From contig NZ_WPOO01000015.1 of assembly GCF_009755265.1 (NCBI RefSeq), forward strand, positions 1 through 64,000: a DNA stretch of 64,000 nt. Direction: 5' to 3'. Made by a program: the position numbers and the translations under genes. Each line of letters begins with the position of its first letter. The first letter of the stretch is position 1. Below the pieces are notes generated by a model. It ran no database searches, had not been told where the DNA came from, and saw nothing but the letters and a program-made list of their open reading frames with translations. Source of the DNA: Adlercreutzia rubneri (GTDB lineage: Bacteria; Actinomycetota; Coriobacteriia; Coriobacteriales; Eggerthellaceae). Below are positions 8,623-17,157 of the stretch, piece after piece.

Positions 8623-10350
8623 ATGGAAATTCGCGAATCCCTCGAAGCGATCATCGACGCCGCGATCGACGCGGCCCGTGCCGACGGCTCGTTGCAGCTG
8701 GAGGAGGCACCCGAGGCGGCCCTCGAGCGACCCCGCGACGAGGCCAACGGCGATTGGGCGAGCACGGTGGCCCTGCGCGTGTCCAAGCTGGCTCACAAGA
8801 GCCCCCGCGAGATCGCCCAGATCATCGTGGATCACATTCCCGAAAACGACATGATCGCCTCCGTGGAGATAGCCGGCCCGGGCTTCATTAACATCCGCCT
8901 GTCGGATGCGGTGCTGCAGGGTGTGGTACGCGAGGTGCGCGAGGAGGGCGACAATTTCGGTCGCGGTACCATCCCCGAGGGCGAGCGCTACGTGAACCTC
9001 GAGTACGTGTCCGCCAACCCCACTGGCCCCTTCCACGTGGGCCATGGCCGCTGGGCGTCGCTCGGCGATGCCATGGCGCGCGTCATGCGCCACGGCGGCT
9101 ATGATGTGTACGAGGAGTACTACATCAACGACCACGGCAACCAGATGGACGTGTTCGGCAACTCCGTGAACGTGCGCTACCAGCAGCTGCTCGGCCGCGA
9201 CGTGGAGATGCCCGAGGCCTGCTACGGCGGCGCCTATGTGAAGGACATCGCCCAGGACATCATCGACCGCGACGGCGACAAGTGGCTTTCCGTCTCCGAC
9301 GAGGAGCGCGTGGAGGCCTTCCGCGAGATGGCCTACGACATGACGCTTAAGAACCAGCGCGAGGTGCTAGCCAACTTCGGCACCACCTTCGACAAGTGGT
9401 TCTCCGAGCGCTCGCTGTACGTGGAGGACGAGAACGGCGAGAGCGCCGTGTCCCGCTCGCTGGACGCCATGCGCGAGAAGGGCTACCTCTACGAGAAGGA
9501 CGGCGCGCTGTGGTTCCGCTCGACGGATTTGGGCGACGACAAGGACCGCGTGCTCATCAAGGGCGACGGCGAGGCCACCTATTTCATGAGCGACGTGGCC
9601 TACCACTACGACAAGATGATGCGCGGCTTCGACCACCTTATCGATCTGTGGGGCGCCGACCACCACGGCTACATCAAGCGCTGCGAGTGCATGCTCGAGG
9701 CCTGGGGCTGGCCTGGGGCGCTGGAGGTGCAGCTGGGGCAGCTCGTGAACCTGTTCCGCGATGGCAAGGCCGTGCGCATGTCCAAGCGCACCGGCGAGAT
9801 GGTCACCTTCGAGGAGCTCATCGACGAGGTGGGCGTGGATGCCACCCGCTACCTCATGCTCTCCCGCTCGGCTGACCAGCCCATCGACTTCGATATCGAG
9901 GTGGCGAAGAAGAAGGACGCCTCCAACCCGGTGTACTACGTGCAGTACGCCCACGCGCGCATCTGCTCCATCCTGCGCAAGGCGGCCGATGAGGCCGACG
10001 CCGCCGCCGTCGAGGCGGGGGAGATGACGATGGGCGAGCTCGCCGAGAAGATCATTCCCGAGGATTGCGACCTGACGCCGCTCACCCATCCCTCCGAGCT
10101 GGCGCTCATGCGCAAGATGGCCGACTTCGGCAACCTCATCGCCCTGGCGGCCCGCGACCGCGCGCCGTTCCGCCTGACCCACTACGCGCAGGATCTGGCG
10201 TCGCTGTTCCACCAGTTCTACACCAACTGCCACGTGCTCACCGACGACGCCGACGTGCAGACGGCGCGTTTGGCCCTGTGCGACGCCACCCGCATCGTGC
10301 TGGCCTTGACGCTGAACCTGCTGGGCGTGTCGGCTCCGGTGAAGATGTAG
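8623..10350 (+). CDS. argS: Arginyl-tRNA synthetase
   Basis: The 575-residue class I synthetase attaches arginine to tRNA-Arg. The HIGH-type signature is HVGH at 138-141 inside SANPTGPFHVGHGRW, and the KMSKS-equivalent loop is RMSKRTG near 385-391. The N-terminal additional domain and the C-terminal DALR anticodon domain (ending in LTLNLLGVSAPVKM) are both present. A GAGGAAG ribosome-binding site precedes the start. It sits next to the arginine catabolic genes but is separated from them by a terminator, so common regulation is not implied. Confidence 0.97.
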   Translation: MEIRESLEAIIDAAIDAARADGSLQLEEAPEAALERPRDEANGDWASTVALRVSKLAHKSPREIAQIIVDHIPENDMIASVEIAGPGFINIRLSDAVLQGVVREVREEGDNFGRGTIPEGERYVNLEYVSANPTGPFHVGHGRWASLGDAMARVMRHGGYDVYEEYYINDHGNQMDVFGNSVNVRYQQLLGRDVEMPEACYGGAYVKDIAQDIIDRDGDKWLSVSDEERVEAFREMAYDMTLKNQREVLANFGTTFDKWFSERSLYVEDENGESAVSRSLDAMREKGYLYEKDGALWFRSTDLGDDKDRVLIKGDGEATYFMSDVAYHYDKMMRGFDHLIDLWGADHHGYIKRCECMLEAWGWPGALEVQLGQLVNLFRDGKAVRMSKRTGEMVTFEELIDEVGVDATRYLMLSRSADQPIDFDIEVAKKKDASNPVYYVQYAHARICSILRKAADEADAAAVEAGEMTMGELAEKIIPEDCDLTPLTHPSELALMRKMADFGNLIALAARDRAPFRLTHYAQDLASLFHQFYTNCHVLTDDADVQTARLALCDATRIVLALTLNLLGVSAPVKM

Positions 10351-10352
10351 GT

Positions 10353-10382
10353 TTGGCGAGCCTGGCCGACTTGCGCTAGAAT
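10353..10382 (+). promoter_or_regulatory. Promoter of the CAT-anticodon tRNA
   Basis: TTGGCG at 10353-10358 and TAGAAT at 10377-10382 are 18 bases apart, directly upstream of the tRNA at 10396. Confidence 0.6.
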
Positions 10383-10395
10383 AGCCAACGCATCT

Positions 10396-10470
10396 GGGGC
10401 TGTAGCTCAACGGTGGAGCAGGGGACTCATAATCCCTTGGTTCTCGGTTCGAATCCGGGCGGCCCTACCA
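10396..10470 (+). tRNA. tRNA with CAT anticodon (Ile2 or elongator Met)
   Basis: A complete cloverleaf is present: acceptor GGGGCTG (10396-10402) against CGGCCCT (10460-10466), discriminator A, encoded CCA and the anticodon loop CTCATAA. It lacks initiator features. The GGGACTCATAATCCC stem followed by TTGGT resembles the lysidine-type tRNA-Ile2 more than elongator tRNA-Met, but the identity depends on TilS modification and cannot be settled by eye. Confidence 0.9.
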
Positions 10471-10480
10471 AGAAACACCA

Positions 10481-10513
10481 GGTCGGAAGCTTATTGCTTC
10501 CGACCTTTTCTTT
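10481..10513 (+). terminator. Terminator after the CAT tRNA
   Basis: GGTCGGAAGC at 10481-10490 pairs perfectly with 10496-10505 across a five-base loop, followed by TTTTCTTT. Confidence 0.85.
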
Positions 10514-10613
10514 ACTTATGGGGGTTAAATCGGGCAAAAACCCAGAATTGGTCCAGACCTTCCCGCTGAGCTCTTTGGCATACGGCGGGATCACCGCTTC
10601 CCGATGTCGATGC

Positions 10614-11747
10614 CTACGGGTTGCAGCGCTTGCAGGGGTCGTAGCCCTTCGCGATGAGGTTTTCGCGGGTGTCCTCGACGTCCTCGCGGTTCTTGGGGCT
10701 CATCTGATCCACGGACGAGCAGCTCGGCAGGTGGAACTTCTTCGAGTTCGTGTTCAGCACGTACTCGGTCGTACCTTTGCCCTCGGCGGAGCCCGTCGCG
10801 CCCTTCTCGGACGCTTCGCCGGCGCCGGCGCCTTCGCTTGCGGTGTCGGGCGCGCTTTCGGCTCCCGACACGTCGGGGAGGGGGGTGGCATCCTCCTCGA
10901 GCATCGATTCACCCGTGCCGTAGTCGATGACCACGCCCGGCTGCACGTTGTAGCAGAAGACGTTGAAGGCCACGCCCTCGCCGCCATCTTCCACGGACTC
11001 CGCCATCATGTGCACGCCGCGGGCCACCAGCTCGCTTCCCTCGAAGACGGGCATCACGGCCATGAGTACGTGGTTGCCTGTGGCATCCACATAGTCGGCC
11101 ACGGCATTCTCGAAGGGCAGCATGCCCTGGACGTTTAAATAGCGTGTACCGGTGATGAGGTTTCGCTCGTTGGCATTCTCGCCCGTGAGCTGGTAGCCCA
11201 GAAGATGGCACCGGTTGAACAGGTACTTGCCCTCCACGAAATCGTACTTGGCCATCTGCCAGCCGGAGGGGCGCACCTCGCCGATGGAGCCTCGCTTCTC
11301 CGTTGGCTGGGTCTCGGGTCCTACCACGGCGAAGGCGGCGGTGCAACGGCCCAACTCATCCAGCTCGCCGTAATGCTCGTGCCCGGGTTCGGCGGCGCGC
11401 TGCTCATCGGTGAATGTCGGCTCGCCGTCGTTCACGTAGACGTAGGGATTGCCCTCGAAGGCGGGGACATCGCGATAGCTGAGGACGCCATCGTCGGTCA
11501 CAGGTCGATTTTCGCCAACAGCCTCAGTTTCCTGCTGGTTTGTATCCTCTGCGGGAGCACTCTGGGGTTCTTGCGGGCCGTCGGGCGTCCCCGTGCTCGC
11601 AAGCTCGGGGGTCGGTTCGCCGGGCGGTGCCTCATTGCCTGCCGTCGAGGCGCTGCATCCGGTCGCAAGGGCAATCGAAAGCAAGAGCGTCAGAGCGATG
11701 CCGATGACGGGGGTATGGTTTTCTTGCTGCGGGGATCGTTGGGGCAT
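10614..11747 (-). CDS. Lipoprotein DNA/RNA non-specific endonuclease
   Basis: The 377-residue protein starts with a lipoprotein signal peptide: hydrophobic residues 13-27 and lipobox LATGC with the lipidated cysteine at 31. A Pro/Glu/Thr-rich linker runs to about 85. The nuclease core contains YLFNRCHLLGYQLTGENANE from 176 onward and the NLITGTRYLN segment, a NUC/EndA-like His-metal-finger pattern (Endonuclease_NS_2) with the histidine at 181. A second acidic linker leads to a C-terminal cysteine-rich segment (FHLPSC...DPCKRC) that often accompanies these nucleases. It probably sits on the outer face of the membrane and degrades extracellular DNA for nutrition, competence or defence. GGAGAAGATC precedes the ATG. 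Confidence 0.85.
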   Translation of the reverse strand: MPQRSPQQENHTPVIGIALTLLLSIALATGCSASTAGNEAPPGEPTPELASTGTPDGPQEPQSAPAEDTNQQETEAVGENRPVTDDGVLSYRDVPAFEGNPYVYVNDGEPTFTDEQRAAEPGHEHYGELDELGRCTAAFAVVGPETQPTEKRGSIGEVRPSGWQMAKYDFVEGKYLFNRCHLLGYQLTGENANERNLITGTRYLNVQGMLPFENAVADYVDATGNHVLMAVMPVFEGSELVARGVHMMAESVEDGGEGVAFNVFCYNVQPGVVIDYGTGESMLEEDATPLPDVSGAESAPDTASEGAGAGEASEKGATGSAEGKGTTEYVLNTNSKKFHLPSCSSVDQMSPKNREDVEDTRENLIAKGYDPCKRCNP

Positions 11748-11802
11748 GATCTTCTCCTAATCGGGGTCGCAAGCGCCCTCCCGACAAAAAATTGCGATAA
11801 AA

Positions 11803-11943
11803 TGGTCAAAAAACCGAGTTGTGAGTCCTGATCGTAAGATTTCGACGTTACTTTGCCTAGTTTAACGCCTTTCTTCCGCAGTTTGCTGGCAAAAATGGGC
11901 AGTTTGGTTCCCCCGAAAGACTCAAAACTCGGTTTTTTGACCA
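11803..11943. repeat. Long inverted repeat with 25-bp arms
   Basis: Arms at 11803-11827 and 11919-11943 (TGGTCAAAAAACCGAG and its complement) match in 24 of 25 positions and enclose 91 bases of A/T-richer DNA without a gene. The left arm contains CGAGTTGTGAG, closely matching CGAGTTGTAAG in the inverted repeat at 20061-20162. It may be a miniature mobile element. Confidence 0.75.
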
Positions 11944-12016
11944 ATTTTTGCGAAACTTTATGCAAGAGCGCACGCATCCGGCATCCGACGCTCTTTAGGG
12001 AAGGTGGGAGTGCGCC

Positions 12017-12730
12017 GTGGACGACCTCTTCGCGCGGACGCGATTGCTGCTGGGGCAGGACGGCCTCGACCGCTTGGCAGCGGCGCGGGTGGCCGTGTTC
12101 GGTGTTGGCGGCGTGGGCGGCTACGTGGTGGAGGCGCTGGCCCGCAGCGGCGTGGGCGCGCTCGATCTGATCGACTCCGACACGGTGGATGCCACCAACC
12201 TAAACCGACAGATCATCGCCACGGTAGACGCCATCGGGCGTTCGAAAGTGGAAGTGGCAGCTGAGCGCGTGGCTTCCATCAACCCGTCGTGCGTCGTGCG
12301 GGCGCACCAATGCTTCTTCCTTCCCGAAACGGCCGGCCAGTTCGATTTCGCGGCCTTCGACTACGTGGTGGACGCCGTAGATACGGTAAGTGCGAAGATC
12401 GCCCTGGTGGAGGCGGCCTTTGCGGCGCGAGTGCCCATCGTGTCTTCTATGGGCGCCGGCAACAAGCTCGATCCGACGGCGTTTCGAGTGGCGGACGTCT
12501 ACGAGACCTCGGTCGATCCGCTCGCCCGCGTCATGCGCCGCGAACTGCGTCGTCGTGGCATTCCGTCGTTGAAGGTGGTTTACTCCACCGAGCCGCCGCT
12601 CGCTCCCCTTGGCGACGATGGGGCGGTGAAGAACGGTACGCGCCCGGCACCCGGCTCGGTCGCTTTCGTTCCCTCGGTGGCCGGCCTCATCCTCGGCGGC
12701 GAAGTGGTGAAGGATTTGGCGACACGCTAG
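12017..12730 (+). CDS. tcdA: tRNA threonylcarbamoyladenosine dehydratase
   Basis: The 237-residue protein is a ThiF/MoeB/E1-like adenylating enzyme. The nucleotide loop GVGGVGG is at 29-35, then DLIDSDTVDATNLNRQ at about 51-66 and the DAVD segment near 121. The full-length pattern (MGAGNKLDPTAFRVADVYETSVDPLARV and the YSTEPP motif) matches TcdA/CsdL, which dehydrates t6A37 of tRNA to its cyclic form. The start is a GTG at 12017; an upstream GGTGGGAG serves as ribosome-binding site. It is flanked by tRNA genes, which is suggestive but not evidence of function. Confidence 0.9.
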   Translation: MDDLFARTRLLLGQDGLDRLAAARVAVFGVGGVGGYVVEALARSGVGALDLIDSDTVDATNLNRQIIATVDAIGRSKVEVAAERVASINPSCVVRAHQCFFLPETAGQFDFAAFDYVVDAVDTVSAKIALVEAAFAARVPIVSSMGAGNKLDPTAFRVADVYETSVDPLARVMRRELRRRGIPSLKVVYSTEPPLAPLGDDGAVKNGTRPAPGSVAFVPSVAGLILGGEVVKDLATR

Positions 12731-12839
12731 AGAGTGACGTCGCCCGTTCTTCGGCGTTGGCGTTTTGCGGATCAGCTGCGGGGTAGTGAGGGCGGGAGCG
12801 GCGCCCACGGCGCGGGGAGTGGCACGGGAAAAATAATCC

Positions 12840-12868
12840 TTGCGTCCCGACGCTCCGTTGCCTATAAT
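12840..12868 (+). promoter_or_regulatory. Promoter of tRNA-His
   Basis: TTGCGT at 12840-12845 and a perfect TATAAT at 12863-12868 are separated by 17 bases and lie just upstream of tRNA-His. Confidence 0.8.
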
Positions 12869-12885
12869 TCTGCCTTGCGCGAAAT

Positions 12886-12963
12886 GGTGGGTGTGGCCTA
12901 GTTGGCTAAGGCGCCAGATTGTGGCTCTGGAGATCGTGGGTTCGAGTCCCATCATCCACCCCA
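12886..12963 (+). tRNA. tRNA-His (GTG)
   Basis: The cloverleaf has the histidine-specific extra G at -1 (12886) opposite a C discriminator (12960). The acceptor is GTGGGTG against CATCCAC, the anticodon loop contains GTG and the CCA end is encoded. Confidence 0.95.
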
Positions 12964-12984
12964 GCGCGTTTGAAAATTTAGGGC

Positions 12985-13013
12985 TTGCAATTCTGAAAAG
13001 CTTCGCCTAGAAT
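12985..13013 (+). promoter_or_regulatory. Promoter of tRNA-Lys
   Basis: TTGCAA at 12985-12990 and TAGAAT at 13008-13013 have a 17-base spacer. The tRNA-Lys gene therefore has its own promoter although it follows tRNA-His by only 78 bases. Confidence 0.75.
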
Positions 13014-13041
13014 ATTCAAGCGCTTTGCGCAGGAACCAAGT

Positions 13042-13117
13042 GCACCATTAGCTTAGTTGGTAGAGCAGGGGACTCTTAATCCCAAGGTCGAAGGTTCGAG
13101 TCCTTCATGGTGCACCA
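13042..13117 (+). tRNA. tRNA-Lys (CTT)
   Basis: Acceptor GCACCAT (13042-13048) pairs with ATGGTGC (13107-13113), followed by A and encoded CCA. The anticodon loop CTCTTAA gives CTT. The outermost anticodon-stem pair is a G-A mismatch; the remaining arms are normal. Confidence 0.95.
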
Positions 13118-13128
13118 CTGAAACATCA

Positions 13129-13158
13129 GGCCAGCGGCTCATCGTCGCTGGCCTTTTT
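13129..13158 (+). terminator. Terminator after tRNA-Lys
   Basis: GGCCAGCG at 13129-13136 pairs with CGCTGGCC at 13146-13153 and is followed by TTTTT. Confidence 0.85.
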
Positions 13159-13327
13159 ACTGCATGGGGTGCGCCTATCCCACAGCTACCCGCAACGCAA
13201 GGGCGGCCGTCGGCCCTTCCCAACGTTACGTCTCGACCCAAGTCCAAGATAGGGGCAGCATTTTGGGCCGAAATGTGCCATACTAAACGCCAAAGCCCCC
13301 TTATCTCAAGCAAGGAACTTATCTCCT

Positions 13328-14986
13328 ATGGAACCAAAGACTACTACCGAATCGTCGGATCGCCGCTTCGCGCTGCTCATCGACGCGGACAACGTGTCGG
13401 CGCGCTACTTGAAGCCGATCTTAAACGAGCTGTCGAAGTACGGCACCGTCACCATCAAGCGCATCTACGGCGACTGGACGCTCACCCTGCACGCGAAATG
13501 GAAGGACGCGCTGCTGGAGAACTCCATCACGCCCATCCAGCAGTTCGGCTACACCCAGGGCAAGAACGCCACGGATTCCGCCATGATCATCGACGCCATG
13601 GACATCCTCTACACCGACAACGTCGATGGCTTCTGCCTCGTGTCCAGCGACTCGGACTTCACGCGCCTGGCCAGCCGTTTGCGCGAGAGCGGGCGCATGG
13701 TCATCGGCATGGGGGAGAAGAAGACCCCCACGCCCTTCCGGCGCGCCTGCGACGTGTTCACCACGCTCGAGCTGCTCGTGCAGAACAAGCGCAACGAGAA
13801 GGGCGGCGGCAGCAACGCGGTGCCGAAGGACTCCGTGGAGCAGGCCGTGGTGGACATCATCACCGACAACCAGAACAACGGCAAGGCCACTGGCTTGGGC
13901 GAGATCGGCAGCCGCCTGCAGAAGCGCTACCCCGATTTCGACGTGCGCAGCTACGGCACGAACCTGCTCTCGAAGCTGCTCGAGGAGTTCACGCGGGTGC
14001 GCATCACCAAAGACCACAGTTCGGTCACCGTGGAACTCGCCGAGGGCGAGGAGCGCCCCGAGAAGGCGGAGAAGCCCGAGCGTGCGGGGAAGCCCGAGAA
14101 GGCCGCGAAGGCCGCGAAGGTCGCTAAGGCAGAAGAGGCTGCCGACGTCGCCTCTGAGCTCGATGGAGAGGCGGCCGCGACTGAGGCGTCCTCGGCCGAG
14201 GCCGAGAAGCCCGAGATGGAGAAGTCCGAGATGGAGAAGCCCGAGAAGCCGAATCGCCGCTCGCGCAGCCATCGCGGTACGCGCCGGGTTGCGACGAAGG
14301 CCGTGGGGCGTTTGTCGGAGGGCCGCCAGGCCGCCGCGGCGTTGCCCGAGGGCGAAGCGGAGCAGTCGGATGTCTCCACCGAAGTGGCGGTGGAGGTGCC
14401 GGCGTCCGAGGCCGTCGAAGTGGTCGTGGAGGCAGCGCCGGAGACAGAACCTGTGGCACCGGAGGCTCAGAAGGACGTGCGGCCCGGCCGCCGCGCCCGC
14501 GCCGAGCGCAAGACCCGCCAGACGAAGAAAGCCGATGCCACCGAAGAGGCGAAGGCGCGCGAGACGAAGGAACCGACGGAGGCCGAGAAGCCCGCGGAGA
14601 CGGAAAAGCCGACGCGGCGCCGCCAGGCGGCCAAGTCGAAGGCGGAGGAGAACCCGGCCGCCAAGAAGACTGCCGCGAAGAAGGAGACCGCCAAGAAGAC
14701 TGCCGCGAAGAAGAACACGGTCAAGAAGGAGGTCCCCCAGAAGGCGCCGGCTCGCAAGAAGAAGCCCGCGGGCGACACCCCGGCCGGCTACATCCGCGAG
14801 CTGGTGGCCGGCGCTGGCGCCGAGGGCATCATGCTCTCCACCATCACCGACGCCCTGCGTGCCAAGTTCAAGGACTTCAAGGTGCGCGACCTCGGCTATT
14901 CCCAGATGCGCCAGTACATGGCCTCGGTGGGAGATTACGAGCTGGAGAAGAGCGGCCGCAACTTCCGCGTGCGCCTTTCCCAATAG
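13328..14986 (+). CDS. NYN-domain RNase-like protein with two LOTUS domains
   Basis: The 552-residue protein begins with a NYN (PIN-like) nuclease domain, residues 12-150. Conserved acidic residues are D19 and D21 in LIDADN, D83 in ATDSAM, and D108/D110 in SSDSDF. A first OST-HTH/LOTUS domain follows at about 168-237. A very charged linker of about 240 residues, rich in Ala/Glu/Lys/Pro with histone-H1-like AAKK repeats near 435-480, leads to a second LOTUS domain at 484-552. NYN-LOTUS proteins (LabA/limkain group) are thought to bind and cut RNA; the AAKK tract could bind nucleic acid. It stands alone after the tRNA-Lys terminator. RNA targets are unknown. Confidence 0.88.
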   Translation: MEPKTTTESSDRRFALLIDADNVSARYLKPILNELSKYGTVTIKRIYGDWTLTLHAKWKDALLENSITPIQQFGYTQGKNATDSAMIIDAMDILYTDNVDGFCLVSSDSDFTRLASRLRESGRMVIGMGEKKTPTPFRRACDVFTTLELLVQNKRNEKGGGSNAVPKDSVEQAVVDIITDNQNNGKATGLGEIGSRLQKRYPDFDVRSYGTNLLSKLLEEFTRVRITKDHSSVTVELAEGEERPEKAEKPERAGKPEKAAKAAKVAKAEEAADVASELDGEAAATEASSAEAEKPEMEKSEMEKPEKPNRRSRSHRGTRRVATKAVGRLSEGRQAAAALPEGEAEQSDVSTEVAVEVPASEAVEVVVEAAPETEPVAPEAQKDVRPGRRARAERKTRQTKKADATEEAKARETKEPTEAEKPAETEKPTRRRQAAKSKAEENPAAKKTAAKKETAKKTAAKKNTVKKEVPQKAPARKKKPAGDTPAGYIRELVAGAGAEGIMLSTITDALRAKFKDFKVRDLGYSQMRQYMASVGDYELEKSGRNFRVRLSQ

Positions 14987-15046
14987 GCCGCCATGCTCTA
15001 AAATATCTTATTCGCCCATTGCCGACACCCAAAAGGAGATGCAGTT

Positions 15047-17089
15047 GTGGAAGCGCTGACCCTCGGTCTGCTCCTGCTCGTCGCCGTCTTGGCGTCCTCG
15101 CTCATCGACCAGATTATCCCGCGCGTCTCGCTTCCGCTCATCCAGATCGTCATCGGGCTCCTCATTGCCGTTGTGGCCGGCGGCGAGGTGGAGGTGACGC
15201 TCGACCCGGAGCTGTTCCTCGTCATGTTCATCGCGCCTTTGCTCTACGACGAGGCGAAGCACGCCGACAAGCAGGCGCTCTGGCGCGAGCGCAAGCCCGT
15301 GCTCTCCCTGGCCATAGGCCTCGTGGTGGCCACGACGCTCGTCATCGGCTTCCTGCTGAACGCGTTCGTGCCCTCCATTCCGCTGGCGGCGGCCTTCGCC
15401 CTGGGCGCGGCCTTGGGCCCCACCGACGCCGTGGCGGTCTCGTCGCTTTCGAAGCAGGTGGACATCCCGAAGCGCCAGGCCTCCATGTTGAAGGGCGAGC
15501 TGCTCTTGAACGACGCCTCGGGTATCGTGTCCTTCCAATTCGCCATTGCCGCCGTGGTCACGGGCGCCTTCTCGCTGATCGATGCCAGCGTCGATTTCCT
15601 TGTTGAGTTCGTCGGCGGCCTTACCCTCGGCGTTCTCCTGGGCCTGCTCGGCAACTGGGTCGTCAAGCGCGCCCGCTCCATCGGTGTGGAGAACACGAAC
15701 TTCCACGTGCTCTTCGAAGTGCTCATTCCCTTCCTCATCTACCTGGTGGCCAACGTGTGCCACGTCTCCGGCGTCATCGCCGTGGTGGTGGCCGGGCTCA
15801 TCAACGTCACGTCCCCCAAGGGGGTCATCGGGCCTTCGGTCTCGCGCATGAACATCGTCTCGGGCAGCGTGTGGCACGTGCTCACCTATGCTCTGAACGG
15901 CATCGTGTTCGTGCTTCTGGGAACCCAGCTTCCTTTGGCCATGCAGGATACGTGGGAGAACGTGCGCATCACGAACTCCACGCTCATCCTGCTCGTCTTC
16001 GGGCTCACCTTCGTGCTTCTGGCCACGCGATTTCTGTGGGTGCTCGCCATGGATCTCTACCATGTGCGTCGCGACGAGAAGCGCCGGTTCGGGAAAGGCG
16101 ATTTGCGCAGCGCGCTCATCACGACGTTTTGCGGGGCCAAGGGCACCATCACGCTCTCCATCATGTTCTCCATTCCCACCTATGCCGTCTACGGGCCGCC
16201 CAACGTGCCCTTCCCCCAGCGCGAGCTGCTGATCTTCCTCGCCTGCGGCGTCATCGTGTGCACGCTGCTTCTGGCCACGTTCGTCGTGCCGCTTCTGGCG
16301 CCGGCGCGCGACAAGGGGGAGGAGGAGCTGCGCCGCATCGACCAGGACGCCGCCACCACCATGGATATCATGCGCGAGGTCATCGAGATGCTGACGGCCC
16401 AGCAGACGCGGGAGAACCGCGCGGAGACCCAGGCGGTCATTCGCTCCTACAACGACCGCCTCGCGCGCATCAAGGCCAACAACGGCATCGAGAGCGAGAT
16501 GAACGTGGAGCTGCGCGTTCAGGCCCTTATGTGGGAGTACGAGCGCGCCATGGAGCTGATGGAGCGCGGCGTCGTCTCCGGCGTGGTGGCCTACCGCTAC
16601 ATGGGGCGTCTCGAGCAGGCCATGCAGCTTCTGCAGCACGGCAAGGGGCACGGCACGTTGAAGCGTTGGAACGGCCGCTTCCGGGCGCTGTGGCACCGCG
16701 GCGTGCGCGCGGTGCTGCGCGAGCTGCCGGGCAACACGGAGCTGGCCGAGCAGACCGAGGAAATGCGCTGGCTGCAGACGGCCACGCGCACCTATGCCGT
16801 GGAGCATTTGGAAGCGGCCGTCGCTTCCAGCCAGGTGCCCACCGAGGACGCAGCGGCGGTGCTCGTGGAGTACCAGCGCTCGGTGGCGGCGCTGCACGAT
16901 GCGCGGCCCACGGTGACCTCGGTCATTAAGGCCGGCGACCGCACCGAGGACATCAAGCGCAAGGCCTATACCTTCGAGCTGGAGCAGATCCAGAGCGCCT
17001 ACGAGGACGACCGGCTCTCCCGCGCCCATGCCCAGCGCATGCGCGAGAGCGTCCAGCTCATGCAGATGGATCTGGAGGACTCCGTATAG
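15047..17089 (+). CDS. CPA1-family Na+/H+ antiporter
   Basis: The 680-residue membrane transporter exchanges cations for protons. About twelve helices fill residues 1-420. Ion-binding signatures are GPTDAVAV at 124-131 and LNDASG at 154-159, plus FCGAKGTITLS in the later helices. A cytosolic C-terminal region of about 260 residues (helical, charged) resembles the regulatory tails of NhaP/plant-type exchangers. The start is a GTG after AAAAGGAG. A 598-residue paralogue with the same alignment of motifs lies at 23706-25502. Which ions are moved cannot be read from sequence. Confidence 0.9.
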   Translation: MEALTLGLLLLVAVLASSLIDQIIPRVSLPLIQIVIGLLIAVVAGGEVEVTLDPELFLVMFIAPLLYDEAKHADKQALWRERKPVLSLAIGLVVATTLVIGFLLNAFVPSIPLAAAFALGAALGPTDAVAVSSLSKQVDIPKRQASMLKGELLLNDASGIVSFQFAIAAVVTGAFSLIDASVDFLVEFVGGLTLGVLLGLLGNWVVKRARSIGVENTNFHVLFEVLIPFLIYLVANVCHVSGVIAVVVAGLINVTSPKGVIGPSVSRMNIVSGSVWHVLTYALNGIVFVLLGTQLPLAMQDTWENVRITNSTLILLVFGLTFVLLATRFLWVLAMDLYHVRRDEKRRFGKGDLRSALITTFCGAKGTITLSIMFSIPTYAVYGPPNVPFPQRELLIFLACGVIVCTLLLATFVVPLLAPARDKGEEELRRIDQDAATTMDIMREVIEMLTAQQTRENRAETQAVIRSYNDRLARIKANNGIESEMNVELRVQALMWEYERAMELMERGVVSGVVAYRYMGRLEQAMQLLQHGKGHGTLKRWNGRFRALWHRGVRAVLRELPGNTELAEQTEEMRWLQTATRTYAVEHLEAAVASSQVPTEDAAAVLVEYQRSVAALHDARPTVTSVIKAGDRTEDIKRKAYTFELEQIQSAYEDDRLSRAHAQRMRESVQLMQMDLEDSV

Positions 17090-17123
17090 AAAAACGGCGC
17101 CCCCTCCGCTAAGGGGACGCCGT
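17089..17123 (-). terminator. Terminator of trpS
   Basis: On the minus strand ACGGCGTCCCCT pairs with AGGGGGCGCCGT (positions 17123-17112 and 17105-17094), followed by TTTTTC. It ends trpS and abuts the stop of the convergent antiporter gene. Confidence 0.8.
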
Positions 17124-17157
17124 GGTCGCGCGGTATCGATAAGCTTGCCCGCGGCGG

